Shown here piece by piece: positions 8,216-16,873 of a DNA stretch of 45,096 bases. Origin of the DNA: Flavobacterium sp. (GTDB lineage Bacteria; Bacteroidota; Bacteroidia; Flavobacteriales; Flavobacteriaceae); NCBI GenBank assembly GCA_030153045.1, contig JASLID010000022.1, forward strand, positions 1-45,096, written 5' to 3'. The translations under genes were made by a program, and so were the position numbers. The notes beneath the pieces were generated by a model. The model saw only the letters and a list, made by a program, of their open reading frames with translations, had not been told where the DNA came from and ran no database searches. Within the stretch, counting starts at the first letter, position 1. Each line of letters opens with the position of its first letter.

Positions 8216-8761
8216 TTATTTCTTGCGGTACTCGTTAAATTTTATTGATAATTTTTCTTTTAGATTAGTTTTAGCCCTGAATATAAGGGATTCAATAGAT
8301 GAAATACTGAGTTGCATAATCTCTGAAATCTCCGGATTACTCAATCCGTCTAATTTTGAAAGAATAAATGCTGTTTTTTGATTTTCCGCTAATTCATTAA
8401 TAACACTAAATAAAATTTCTGAATATTCTTTATTTTCCAATAAAACGCCAGGATGTTCGAAATTTGCTATGTTTTCAAATTCAGTGGCATTATTGCTTTT
8501 AGTGCCAAAAACAAAGAAGTATTTTTTGCTGTTTTTCTGTTTGATGAAATCAAGGCATCGATTTATCGTAATTCTGTAAATCCAGGTTTTTAATGAAGAT
8601 TGTTCTTTAAATTGATGCAGTGAATTATGAAGTTTTACAAAAACATCTTGCGTAACTTCTTCCGCATCTTCAGTATTTTGAAGGTAATTCAAAGCAACAT
8701 TATATACTAATACTGAATATTGGTTGTAAATAGTGTTGAAGTCTGCGTCAATTTTATTCAT
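8216..8761 (-). CDS. ECF-family RNA polymerase sigma factor
   Basis: A 181-residue group IV sigma-70 factor. Region 2 lies at about 8-75 with 'NTEDAEEVTQDVFVKLHNSLHQF' and 'SLKTWIYRITINRCLDF'. Region 4 lies at about 115-172 with 'LAENQKTAFILSKLDGLSNPEISEIMQLSISSIESLIFRAKTNLK', a typical helix-turn-helix. A linker rich in Lys and Asn joins them. It heads the minus-strand operon with the small membrane protein, the Spy-like protein and the cytochrome c peroxidase. Such factors usually transcribe their own operon; no TAnnTTTG box is visible upstream of 8761, which fits an alternative promoter. The inducing signal cannot be read from the sequence. Confidence 0.93.
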   Translation of the reverse strand: MNKIDADFNTIYNQYSVLVYNVALNYLQNTEDAEEVTQDVFVKLHNSLHQFKEQSSLKTWIYRITINRCLDFIKQKNSKKYFFVFGTKSNNATEFENIANFEHPGVLLENKEYSEILFSVINELAENQKTAFILSKLDGLSNPEISEIMQLSISSIESLIFRAKTNLKEKLSIKFNEYRKK

Positions 8762-8827
8762 AGATATAAATGAAAATTAGACTTTTTAAATTTAAAAAAG
8801 TTTAATTCAATTTTTAAAAAAATCAAC

Positions 8828-8859
8828 TTGTTTAAAATCATAAAGTATTTCTATATTTG
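8828..8859 (+). promoter_or_regulatory. Promoter of fabG
   Basis: TTG (8828-8830) and TATATTTG (8852-8859, matching TAnnTTTG) are 21 nt apart, 37 nt upstream of the fabG ATG. Confidence 0.6.
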
Positions 8860-8896
8860 TTTCACCAAATTATTAAAATAAAACAGACAAATTAAT

Positions 8897-9643
8897 ATGA
8901 AGTTATTAGAAGGAAAAGTAGCTATTATAACTGGTGCCAGTAGAGGAATTGGTAGCGGGATAGCAAAAGTTTTTGCTGAACAAGGTGCAAATGTAGCTTT
9001 TACATATAGCTCATCAGCAGAATCAGCTTTAGTATTAGAAAATGAATTAAACGCTTTAGGAATTAAAGCAAAAGGATATAAATCTAATGCTGCAGATTTT
9101 AACGAAGCGCAAAAGTTAACAGATGATGTGATTGCTGAATTTGGAACTATTGACATCTTAATAAATAATGCAGGAATTACGAAGGATAATCTTTTAATGC
9201 GTATGTCAGAAGAAGATTTTGATAAAGTAATCGAAATTAACTTGAAGTCTGTGTTTAACATGACAAAAGCGGTGCAAAAAATCATGCTTAAAAACCGTAA
9301 AGGTTCTATAGTAAATATGAGTAGTGTAGTAGGAGTGAAAGGTAATGCCGGACAAGCTAACTATGCAGCTTCAAAAGCGGGAATGATTGGTTTTACAAAA
9401 TCGATAGCTTTAGAATTAGGTTCTCGTAACATTCGTTGTAATGCTATTGCTCCAGGATTTATTGAAACTGAAATGACGGCTAAATTAAACGAAGATGTAG
9501 TTCAAGGTTGGAGAGATTCTATTCCTTTGCGTCGTGGAGGAACTCCAGAAGATGTGGCTAACGCTTGTGTTTTCTTAGCTTCTGATATGAGTGCTTACGT
9601 TACTGGTCAAGTAATGAATGTTGATGGAGGTATGTTAACATAA
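8897..9643 (+). CDS. fabG: 3-oxoacyl-[acyl-carrier-protein] reductase
   Basis: A 248-residue short-chain dehydrogenase that reduces beta-ketoacyl-ACP with NADPH in fatty acid elongation. The Rossmann motif TGASRGIG is at 12-19, NNAG at 90-93, the catalytic Ser in 'NMSSVVG' (about 143), and YAASK with Tyr156 and Lys160. The C-terminus 'SAYVTGQVMNVDGGM' is typical of FabG. Other SDRs share these motifs, but length and C-terminal sequence fit FabG well. It has its own promoter, and a VWA-like membrane protein follows 19 nt downstream. Confidence 0.93.
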   Translation: MKLLEGKVAIITGASRGIGSGIAKVFAEQGANVAFTYSSSAESALVLENELNALGIKAKGYKSNAADFNEAQKLTDDVIAEFGTIDILINNAGITKDNLLMRMSEEDFDKVIEINLKSVFNMTKAVQKIMLKNRKGSIVNMSSVVGVKGNAGQANYAASKAGMIGFTKSIALELGSRNIRCNAIAPGFIETEMTAKLNEDVVQGWRDSIPLRRGGTPEDVANACVFLASDMSAYVTGQVMNVDGGMLT

Positions 9644-9662
9644 TATTTGAATCTTAAATAAA

Positions 9663-11690
9663 ATGACAAAAAGCACTATTTTACTTCTTATTTTATCGGT
9701 AATTGTAGCTGCTGGAATATCATTTTATCAATATTTATACAAGGCTAAAAACAACTCTAAATTGATGTTGTTTTTGGCTTTTTTACGTTTTGCTTCGATT
9801 TTCCTGGTTTTGGTATTGCTGATTAATCCTATTATTTCTGGAAAAACATACGAAACACAAAAAACACCATTGCCTATTGTAGTTGATAATTCAGAATCGA
9901 TTTCGTTTTTAAATCAAGACAAAAAAGCTCAAGAAATAGCACAATTGTTATCCGAAAACAAAAAACTTCAAGAAAAATACAATGTACAGTTGTTTAGTTT
10001 TGACGAAGATTTTAATTCCGATAAACCGATTGATTTTAAAGGAAAACGATCTAATATTTACAAGGTTTTTGATAATGTAAAGCAATTGTATAGAAATCAG
10101 GATCATCCTTTGGTTCTACTATCTGATGGAAATCAAACGCAGGGGAATGATTATGTTTTTAATTTACAGCCCAATATTAATGTATTCCCTCTGGTTTTAG
10201 GGGATACAATTGAGCATTTGGATTTAAAAATAAATCAGCTGAATGTTAATAAATATGCCTTCTTAAAGAACAAATTCCCAGTTGAAGCCTTTTTGTATTA
10301 TAACGGGAATAAGTCAATTAACACAACTTTCAGTATTCAGCAAGGAAACAATACTATATTCAAACAAAATGTTTCTTTTTCAGCTTCAAAAAAATCGCAA
10401 CAAATCTCGGTTTTATTAAATGCAGATAAAGTAGGGGTTCATACTTATAAAGCGGTTATTTCGTCTTCAGAAAAGGAAATAAATAAGTTTAATAATGTTA
10501 AGAATTTTGCAGTTGAAGTCATTGATCAGCGAACAGAAATTGCATTGATTTCAAATATTGTTCATCCTGATTTAGGTGCCATAAAGCGCTCTATAGAATC
10601 TAATGTGCAACGTAAAGTAACTTTAGTTAAATCAAACGAAGTCAAATCATTACAAAATTATAATGTTTTAATTTTGTATCAACCTGATGCTACTTTTAAA
10701 TCGGTTTTAGCGCAAAATGAAAATTTAAAAATAAATGCATTTGTAATCACTGGAACCAATACAGATTATAATCTTCTGTCACAATATCAAAGCGATATTA
10801 AGTTTAGAATGTCAGCTCAGAAAGAAGATTTTTCGGCCGATTTTAATGCCGATTTCAATTCCTTTGCGATTGATAATTTAGGCTTTGAACAATTTCCGCC
10901 GTTAGAAAATTTATTTGGAACAATAACCTATAAAGGAAATGCCAACACATTGTTGCAAGCTAGGATTAGAAATGTAAAATCAGAAAACCCTTTGATGTGT
11001 TACACCGAAGAAGGTAATAATAGAAATGCATATTTGTTTGGGGAAAACATATGGAAATGGCGTATGGAAAGCCATTTGAAGGATAAATCATTTGAAAAAT
11101 TTGATGTCTTTTTGGATAAAACCATTCAATATTTGGCTTCTAACGCTAAAAAAAGAAATCTGGTTGTTACTAATGAAAGTTTTTATAATTCGGGAGAAAC
11201 CATTACTATTTCGGCTCAATATTTTAATAAAAACTATGAGTTTGACGAAAATGCACAATTAACGATTCAATTGCGTAATAAAAATACAAATACGCTGAAA
11301 GTATATGATTTCTTAAAAGGGAGTAATGATTATCAAGTAATTTTTGATGATTTAGAAGCCGGAAATTACACTTATGTAGTTAAAGAAAAGAAATCAAATT
11401 CACAGCAAGGAGGAAGTTTTCAGGTATTAGATTTTGATACCGAAAAACAATTTGTAAACGCCGATTGGCCTAGATTAAGCCAATTAGCACAAAACACCAA
11501 TGGAAAAGCTTATTTTCCTACTCAAGTGGAAAACTTAATTAAATTTTTAGAAGATAACGATACGTACAAGCCAGTTCAAAAAGAAGTAATTAAAAAATCA
11601 CCACTAATTGATTGGATTTGGGGATTAATTCTTCTAGCTATTTTACTTGCTACAGAATGGTTTACAAGAAAATATAATGGTTTGTTGTAG
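9663..11690 (+). CDS. Membrane-anchored VWA-like protein, 675 aa
   Basis: The protein has two N-terminal hydrophobic segments (about 5-22 and 36-58), a large extracytoplasmic region, and a C-terminal transmembrane helix (about 650-667). After the second segment, 'PIVVDNSESISF' carries a DxSxS pattern (D75, S77, S79), the start of a MIDAS metal site of a von Willebrand A domain, and 'HPLVLLSDGNQTQGND' looks like the later VWA strand with its Asp. The rest is probably beta-sandwich. The layout resembles the BatA/BatB-like VWA membrane proteins common in Bacteroidota; the function is not established. It follows fabG closely and ends at a hairpin terminator before the his promoter. Confidence 0.75.
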   Translation: MTKSTILLLILSVIVAAGISFYQYLYKAKNNSKLMLFLAFLRFASIFLVLVLLINPIISGKTYETQKTPLPIVVDNSESISFLNQDKKAQEIAQLLSENKKLQEKYNVQLFSFDEDFNSDKPIDFKGKRSNIYKVFDNVKQLYRNQDHPLVLLSDGNQTQGNDYVFNLQPNINVFPLVLGDTIEHLDLKINQLNVNKYAFLKNKFPVEAFLYYNGNKSINTTFSIQQGNNTIFKQNVSFSASKKSQQISVLLNADKVGVHTYKAVISSSEKEINKFNNVKNFAVEVIDQRTEIALISNIVHPDLGAIKRSIESNVQRKVTLVKSNEVKSLQNYNVLILYQPDATFKSVLAQNENLKINAFVITGTNTDYNLLSQYQSDIKFRMSAQKEDFSADFNADFNSFAIDNLGFEQFPPLENLFGTITYKGNANTLLQARIRNVKSENPLMCYTEEGNNRNAYLFGENIWKWRMESHLKDKSFEKFDVFLDKTIQYLASNAKKRNLVVTNESFYNSGETITISAQYFNKNYEFDENAQLTIQLRNKNTNTLKVYDFLKGSNDYQVIFDDLEAGNYTYVVKEKKSNSQQGGSFQVLDFDTEKQFVNADWPRLSQLAQNTNGKAYFPTQVENLIKFLEDNDTYKPVQKEVIKKSPLIDWIWGLILLAILLATEWFTRKYNGLL

Positions 11691-11700
11691 ACTTAAACTT

Positions 11701-11740
11701 AAGCAAATCAAAAATAATTTAAAAATAAATTTGCTTTTTT
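11701..11740 (+). terminator. Terminator of the VWA-like gene
   Basis: An 8-bp stem (11701-11708 with 11729-11736) and a 20-nt AT-rich loop are followed by a T run. The right arm also contains the TTTG that serves as the -33 element of the his promoter. Confidence 0.5.
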
Positions 11741-11762
11741 AAAATTAAACGCTTTACATTTG
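11730..11762 (+). promoter_or_regulatory. Promoter of the his operon
   Basis: TTTG (11730-11733) and TACATTTG (11755-11762, an exact TAnnTTTG) are 21 nt apart. Transcription would start near 11769, about 13 nt before the leader peptide ATG. Confidence 0.7.
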
Positions 11763-11781
11763 CCTCAAGAAAAAAGGAACT

Positions 11782-11835
11782 ATGTTTTTAAATCAGTTAC
11801 ATCATCATCATCTATCCCACGCTCGAGCGAGGTAG
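11782..11835 (+). CDS. his operon leader peptide, 17 aa
   Basis: ATG 11782 opens a frame encoding MFLNQLHHHHLSHARAR and ending TAG at 11833-11835. Four consecutive CAT codons (11800-11811) and a fifth His codon, CAC, at 11818-11820 make it a histidine sensor. When charged His-tRNA is scarce, a translating ribosome should stall on the His run. It lies directly after the his promoter and ahead of the terminator hairpin at 11870-11900, as expected for transcription attenuation. It is too short for ordinary gene callers. Confidence 0.9.
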   Translation: MFLNQLHHHHLSHARAR

Positions 11836-11869
11836 TGATGCTATTGTAACAATCAATCATATAACTATT

Positions 11870-11900
11870 AACCCGTTTGAGTATATCAAACGGGTTTTTT
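11870..11900 (+). terminator. his attenuator (intrinsic terminator in the leader)
   Basis: A perfect 11-bp stem (11870-11880 with 11886-11896), including ACCCG/CGGGT, with a 5-nt loop, runs into a six-T tract (11895-11900). It lies 34 nt after the leader-peptide stop and 46 nt before hisG, so it must be read through for his expression. A possible antiterminator would pair GGTAGT near the leader stop (11831-11836) with ACTATTAACC (the left edge of the stem), with a bulge; this pairing is weak and unproven. Confidence 0.85.
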
Positions 11901-11946
11901 GTTGTTATTAACTTCCGCTGATATACTCATACATTTTAAATTCAAC

Positions 11947-12804
11947 ATGAGTATTTTAAAAATTGCAATTCAAAAATCAGGACGCTTAAACGAGGAAAGT
12001 ATTCAAATCCTCAAAGATTCAGGAATTTCCATCAACAATGGAAACGACCAATTAAAAGCCACGGCATCTAATTTCCCGTTGGAAGTGTATTATTTACGAA
12101 ATTCAGATATTCCGCAGTATCTGATTGATGGAGTAGTAGATGTAGCCATTGTTGGCGACAATCTCTTGGTCGAAAAAGGACAGAACATTCGAGTTGTCGA
12201 AAAATTAGGTTTTTCTAAATGCAAAGTATCTGTTGCGGTTCCTAAAACATTCAATTACCAATCCATTCAAGATTTAAACGGCTTGCGCATAGCAACGTCA
12301 TATCCCAAAACCGTAACCGATTATTTTAATGCCAGAAACGTTGAAATCGAAATTCACCAAATATCCGGTTCAGTAGAAATAGCCCCTAACATTGGTCTTT
12401 CTGATGCTATTGTTGACATTGTTTCTAGCGGTAGTACGTTATTCAAAAACAATTTGAAAGAAGTAGAAGTTATTCTTAAAAGCGAAGCTGTACTTGCTGT
12501 TTCTCCTTTAATTTCAGATGATGCAAACCAAACGCTTCAAAAACTTTTATTCCGAATCCAATCGGTTTTAAGAGCTAGAAAATCAAAATATATTTTAATG
12601 AATGTGCCGAATGATAAAATTCAGGAAGTGAGTCAGATTCTACCTGTTTTAAAAAGCCCTACCGTAATGCCTTTGGCAGATGAAGGATGGAGCAGCGTAC
12701 ATTCTGTTATTGATGAAGAAAAATTCTGGGAAGTCATTGATCAGCTAAAATCAGCTGGAGCAGAAGGAATTTTAGTATGTCCAATCGAAAAAATCGTATT
12801 ATAA
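11947..12804 (+). CDS. hisG: ATP phosphoribosyltransferase, long form
   Basis: First step of histidine synthesis: ATP + PRPP to phosphoribosyl-ATP, the point of feedback inhibition. I place the start at ATG 11947 (MSILKIAIQKSGRL), because upstream codons in the frame fall in the attenuator T tract. The 285-residue product is the long HisG form: catalytic domains with 'VDVAIVGDNLL' and the PRPP loop 'IVDIVSSGSTLFKNNLKEVE', plus a C-terminal ACT-like regulatory domain (about 215-285, 'LKSPTVMPLADEGWSSVHSVI'). The long form works without HisZ, and no hisZ is present. It is the first structural gene after the leader. Confidence 0.97.
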   Translation: MSILKIAIQKSGRLNEESIQILKDSGISINNGNDQLKATASNFPLEVYYLRNSDIPQYLIDGVVDVAIVGDNLLVEKGQNIRVVEKLGFSKCKVSVAVPKTFNYQSIQDLNGLRIATSYPKTVTDYFNARNVEIEIHQISGSVEIAPNIGLSDAIVDIVSSGSTLFKNNLKEVEVILKSEAVLAVSPLISDDANQTLQKLLFRIQSVLRARKSKYILMNVPNDKIQEVSQILPVLKSPTVMPLADEGWSSVHSVIDEEKFWEVIDQLKSAGAEGILVCPIEKIVL

Positions 12805-12814
12805 AAACACAGCT

Positions 12815-14107
12815 ATGAAAAAGATAATAAACCCAAGTCAAGACACTTGGTCAGAAATTTTGAAAAGACCTACCCAATCATTTGCTGATATTGAAGAGTT
12901 AGTCAAAGGAATCTTTAAGGAAGTGCAACAAAAAGGAGATATAGCTGTAGCTAAATACACTTCTCTTTTCGATGGAATTGCATTAGAAAACAATATAGTT
13001 TCAAGTGAAGAAATTCAAGAGGCAATTGATTTGGTTTCTGATGAATTAAAAGAAGCCATACAATCAGCAAAATCAAATATTGAAAAATTTCACTCCGCTC
13101 AAAAAACCTTAAAAATGGATATTGCTACCATGAAAGGAGTTATGTGTTGGCAGGAAAAAAGACCAATTCAAAAAATAGGATTGTACATTCCAGGTGGTTC
13201 CGCTCCTTTGTTTTCAACAGTTTTAATGTTAGCTGTGCCTGCTCAATTAGCGGGTTGTCAGGAAATTTTATTATGTACTCCTCCAGATAAAAAAGGGAAA
13301 ATTAACCCAGCCATTTTGTATGCAGCCTATTTGTGTGGTGTAACCAAAATAGTAAAAGCAGGAGGAATTCAAGCGATTGCAGGAATGACTTTTGGTACTG
13401 AATCGATTCCAAAAGTGTACAAAATTTTTGGACCAGGAAATCAATTTGTAACTACTGCAAAACAATTCGCAACACAATTTGGAGTAGCCATTGATATGCC
13501 GGCCGGACCAAGTGAACTGCTGGTTTTTGCAGACGATTCAGCGGATATAGCTTTTGTTGCTTCTGATTTATTGAGTCAAGCGGAACATGGAGCTGACAGT
13601 CAAGTAATTTTGGTCACCACATTAAAATCGATTTTAAATCAAGTAGAAAAAGAAGTTAAAAATCAGTTGAAAGACTTGCCAAGAAAAGAAATTGCTCAAA
13701 AAGCCATTGAAAATTCTAAATTAATTCTAGTTAAAAGTAAGGAACAAGCCATTGATATTATCAATGAATATGCGCCAGAGCACTTTATCGTTTGCAGTAA
13801 AAATGAAGATTTCTTTATCAAAAACATAATTAATGCCGGTTCTGTCTTTATTGGAAATTATACACCCGAAAGTGCCGGTGATTATGCTTCAGGCACCAAT
13901 CACACACTACCAACAAATGGTTATGCTAAAAATTATAGTGGCGTGAATTTAGATAGCTTTTTAAAAGCAATGACATTCCAAAAAATTACCGCAAAAGGCA
14001 TTCAAAACATTGGAAAGACTATTGAAATTATGGCCGAAGCCGAAGGGTTACAAGCGCACAAAAATGCAGTCACAATTCGTTTAAAATCATTAGAAAATGG
14101 AAATTAA
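12815..14107 (+). CDS. hisD: Histidinol dehydrogenase
   Basis: Catalyses the last two steps of histidine synthesis, oxidising histidinol to histidine with two NAD+. The 430-residue length is normal. Family landmarks include 'YIPGGSAPLFSTVLMLAVPA', 'VKAGGIQAIAGMTFGTESIPKV', 'IFGPGNQFVTTAKQ' and 'DMPAGPSELLVFAD'. The zinc-site and general-base region is in 'LLSQAEHGADSQ' and 'EYAPEHFIV', and a second conserved His pattern is 'GDYASGTNHTLPT'. It follows hisG by 10 nt and overlaps hisC by 11 nt, so it is part of the same transcript. Confidence 0.98.
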   Translation: MKKIINPSQDTWSEILKRPTQSFADIEELVKGIFKEVQQKGDIAVAKYTSLFDGIALENNIVSSEEIQEAIDLVSDELKEAIQSAKSNIEKFHSAQKTLKMDIATMKGVMCWQEKRPIQKIGLYIPGGSAPLFSTVLMLAVPAQLAGCQEILLCTPPDKKGKINPAILYAAYLCGVTKIVKAGGIQAIAGMTFGTESIPKVYKIFGPGNQFVTTAKQFATQFGVAIDMPAGPSELLVFADDSADIAFVASDLLSQAEHGADSQVILVTTLKSILNQVEKEVKNQLKDLPRKEIAQKAIENSKLILVKSKEQAIDIINEYAPEHFIVCSKNEDFFIKNIINAGSVFIGNYTPESAGDYASGTNHTLPTNGYAKNYSGVNLDSFLKAMTFQKITAKGIQNIGKTIEIMAEAEGLQAHKNAVTIRLKSLENGN

Positions 14108-15137
14108 TCAATTAATCAGAAGAAATATTGCTCAAATACTGCCTTATTCTTCGGCAAGAGATGAATTTAAAGATTTCGAACAGCAAATGATTTTTCTGGA
14201 TGCCAATGAGAATCCGTTTGAGAATGGCGTAAATCGTTATCCGGATCCGCAGCAAAAATCAGTTAAACAGGAACTTTCAAAACTAAAAAAGATTGCTGAA
14301 GATCAGATTTTATTAGGAAATGGAAGCGATGAAGTATTGGATTTACTCTTCAGAGCCTTTTGTGAACCGAATCTTGACAATGTAATTACTTTACCGCCAA
14401 CCTACGGAATGTACAGTGTTTTGGCAAATTTGAATGCTATTGAAAACAGAGAAGTGCTTTTGACTTCTGTTTTTGAACCCGATATTCAAAAAATAATAGC
14501 TCAAATAGATGGAAATACGAAAATCATCTTTCTATGTTCTCCAAATAATCCAACCGGCAATTCATTTTCAGAAGAAAGCATTGTAACTTTATTAAAGAAT
14601 TTCAGCGGATTAGTGCTTTTAGACGAAGCTTATATCGATTTTTCGGATCAAGAAAGTTGGCTGGAAAAGCTTAATGATTACCCTAATTTAATCATTTCGC
14701 AAACACTTTCTAAAGCGTATGGAATGGCAGGAATTAGACTAGGTATTTTGTATGCTTCCAGTGAAATTATTACGGTGTTGAACAAAATAAAACCGCCATA
14801 TAATGTTAATGTACTAACACAATCAAAAGCTTTGGAAAGATTATACAAAACTAACGAAGTAATTTCTGAAATCACCAGTATTAAAAAGGAAAGAAGAGGT
14901 TTACTTAAACAATTACTTCAAGTGAAATTTGTTGAAAAAATATATCCTACAGATGCTAATTTCATACTGATTAAAGTGGATGATGCCAATAAACGTTACA
15001 ACGAATTGTTAAGCAAAGGGATTGTTGTCCGAAATAGATCATCACAACCATTATGTGAAAATTGCCTCAGAATAACCATTGGAACGGAAAAAGAAAACAA
15101 CCAACTCATGAACGCATTAAAAATTAATACAAAATGA
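14097..15137 (+). CDS. hisC: Histidinol-phosphate aminotransferase
   Basis: A 346-residue PLP enzyme of aminotransferase class I/II that converts imidazole acetol phosphate to histidinol phosphate with glutamate. It shows 'LDANENPFENGVNRYPDPQ' near the N-terminus, 'LGNGSDEVLDLLFRAF', 'SPNNPTGN', 'VLLDEAYIDF' and the PLP-lysine region 'SQTLSKAYGMAGIRLG' (Lys near residue 205). The Arg that binds the substrate phosphate lies near 'NCLRITIGT'. Its start overlaps hisD by 11 nt and its end overlaps hisB by 4 nt (ATGA), which indicates coupled translation. Confidence 0.97.
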   Translation: MEINQLIRRNIAQILPYSSARDEFKDFEQQMIFLDANENPFENGVNRYPDPQQKSVKQELSKLKKIAEDQILLGNGSDEVLDLLFRAFCEPNLDNVITLPPTYGMYSVLANLNAIENREVLLTSVFEPDIQKIIAQIDGNTKIIFLCSPNNPTGNSFSEESIVTLLKNFSGLVLLDEAYIDFSDQESWLEKLNDYPNLIISQTLSKAYGMAGIRLGILYASSEIITVLNKIKPPYNVNVLTQSKALERLYKTNEVISEITSIKKERRGLLKQLLQVKFVEKIYPTDANFILIKVDDANKRYNELLSKGIVVRNRSSQPLCENCLRITIGTEKENNQLMNALKINTK

Positions 15138-16270
15138 CTAAAAAAGTTTTATTTATAGATAGAGACGGTACTATGATAAAGGAACCTGCGGATGAACAAA
15201 TCGATGCCTTTGAAAAGGTGATTTTTTATCCAAAATGTCTTTCCTTTTTAAGTAAAATTGCTGCCGAATTAGACTTTGAATTGGTCATGGTTACCAATCA
15301 AGACGGATTGGGAACTTCCAATTTCCCTGAAGAAAATTTCTGGCCGGTGCATAACTTTATTATGAAAACCTATGAAAATGAAGGGGTCACATTTGATGAA
15401 GTGATCATTGACAGAACTTTTGCTAGTGAAAATGCACCAACACGTAAACCGAGAACAGGTTTGTTAACCCAGTATTTTTCTTCAGAATATGATTTAGCCA
15501 ATTCATTTGTGATTGGTGATCGTCTAACCGATGTAGAATTAGCCAAAAACCTTGGAGCTAAGGCTATTTTTATCAATGACAACACTAATTTAGGAACTGG
15601 TGAAATTAGCACAAAGCAAGAAGACTTAGCTTCATTCATTGCTTTAGAAACCAATGATTGGAAAAAGATTTATGAATTTTTGAAATTAGATTCAAGAAGT
15701 GCTTCCATCAACAGAAAAACCAATGAAACGGATATTGCAATTGATTTAAATCTTGATGGAACAGGAAAAAGTAATATCGCTACAGGAATTGCCTTTTTCG
15801 ATCATATGTTAGACCAAATTGCACGTCACGGGCAAATGGATTTGAATATTACAGTCAAAGGCGATTTAGAAGTCGATGAGCACCACACTATCGAAGATAC
15901 TGCCATTGCCTTAGGAGAAGTTTTTACAAAAGCATTAGGGAGTAAGTTGGGTATCGAACGTTATGGTTTCTGTTTGCCAATGGACGATTGTCTGGCACAG
16001 GTTGCGATTGATTTTGGTGGTAGAAATTGGTTGGTTTGGGAAGCCGATTTTAAACGAGAAATGATTGGTCAAATGCCGACAGAAATGTTCTTTCACTTTT
16101 TTAAATCCTTTACAGATGGAGCCAAATGCAACCTCAATATCAAAGCCGAAGGTACTAACGAGCACCACAAAATTGAAGCCATTTTCAAAGCCTTTGCCAA
16201 AGCGATAAAAGTTGCAGTAAAACGTGATGCTGACAAAATGATTTTACCCTCAACTAAAGGAATGTTGTAA
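15134..16270 (+). CDS. hisB: Bifunctional histidinol-phosphatase / imidazoleglycerol-phosphate dehydratase
   Basis: A fusion of 378 residues. The N-terminal half (about 1-165) is a HAD-type histidinol-phosphate phosphatase with 'FIDRDGTMI' (nucleophile Asp near residue 8) and 'VIGDRLTDVELAKNLGAKAI'. The C-terminal half (about 185-378) is the manganese-dependent dehydratase, with two metal-binding motifs in 'DEHHTIEDTAIALGE' and 'EHHKIEAIFKAFAKA' plus 'GIAFFDHMLDQIARHG'. The same fused form occurs in enterobacteria and many Bacteroidota. It overlaps hisC (ATGA) and shares one base with hisH (TAATG). Confidence 0.98.
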   Translation: MTKKVLFIDRDGTMIKEPADEQIDAFEKVIFYPKCLSFLSKIAAELDFELVMVTNQDGLGTSNFPEENFWPVHNFIMKTYENEGVTFDEVIIDRTFASENAPTRKPRTGLLTQYFSSEYDLANSFVIGDRLTDVELAKNLGAKAIFINDNTNLGTGEISTKQEDLASFIALETNDWKKIYEFLKLDSRSASINRKTNETDIAIDLNLDGTGKSNIATGIAFFDHMLDQIARHGQMDLNITVKGDLEVDEHHTIEDTAIALGEVFTKALGSKLGIERYGFCLPMDDCLAQVAIDFGGRNWLVWEADFKREMIGQMPTEMFFHFFKSFTDGAKCNLNIKAEGTNEHHKIEAIFKAFAKAIKVAVKRDADKMILPSTKGML

Positions 16271-16863
16271 TGAAGATAGCCATTATTGATTACGGTGCAG
16301 GAAATGTACAAAGTGTACTTTTTGCACTAGAACGATTAGGGTATAACGGAATTGTTACTCAAGATTGGAATATCATCAAATCGGCCGATAAAGTTATTTT
16401 TCCTGGAGTAGGAGAGGCGGGAACTGCGATGAAAAAACTCAAAGAAATTGGTTTGGATGCGCTCATTCCTACATTGAAACAACCTGTTTTAGGAATTTGT
16501 CTCGGAATGCAATTATTATGCAAATCCAGCGAAGAAGGCAATACGAAAGCTTTAGGCATTTTTGATGTAGATGTAAAACGGTTTTCAAATCAGGTCAAAG
16601 TGCCACAAATGGGCTGGAATACGATTTCAAATCTAAAATCAGCTTTATTTAATGGAATCAGTGACAATGACTATATGTATTTAGTTCACAGTTATTACGT
16701 GCCTATGTGCAGTTTGGCCATCGCTACGACCAATTATGAAACAAACTATGCTTCGGCATTACAAAAAGATAATTTTTACGGAGTGCAGTTCCACCCAGAA
16801 AAAAGCGGAATTGTTGGAGAGAAAATTTTAAATAATTTTTTAAATCTAAAATCTAACATCTAA
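16270..16863 (+). CDS. hisH: Imidazole glycerol phosphate synthase, glutaminase subunit
   Basis: A 197-residue class I glutamine amidotransferase that supplies ammonia to HisF. The nucleophile elbow 'GICLGMQLL' holds the catalytic Cys (near residue 77) and the His-Glu pair is in 'GVQFHPEKSG'. The N-terminus 'IIDYGAGNVQSVLFALE' and 'FPGVGEAG' are typical. It starts on the last base of hisB and is followed by hisA after 10 nt. HisF, its partner, is two genes downstream. Confidence 0.98.
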   Translation: MKIAIIDYGAGNVQSVLFALERLGYNGIVTQDWNIIKSADKVIFPGVGEAGTAMKKLKEIGLDALIPTLKQPVLGICLGMQLLCKSSEEGNTKALGIFDVDVKRFSNQVKVPQMGWNTISNLKSALFNGISDNDYMYLVHSYYVPMCSLAIATTNYETNYASALQKDNFYGVQFHPEKSGIVGEKILNNFLNLKSNI

Positions 16864-16873
16864 AATTAAAAAA

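Noticed and set aside
8851..9285. 144-codon minus-strand frame over the fabG promoter and 5' part
   Set aside because: It overlaps a certain fabG and its promoter on the opposite strand, and its sequence is shadow-like.
11820..11829. CGCTCGAGCG palindrome in the his leader peptide as an operator
   Set aside because: It lies inside the leader coding sequence after the His codons; more likely part of the leader's RNA fold or chance than a protein operator.
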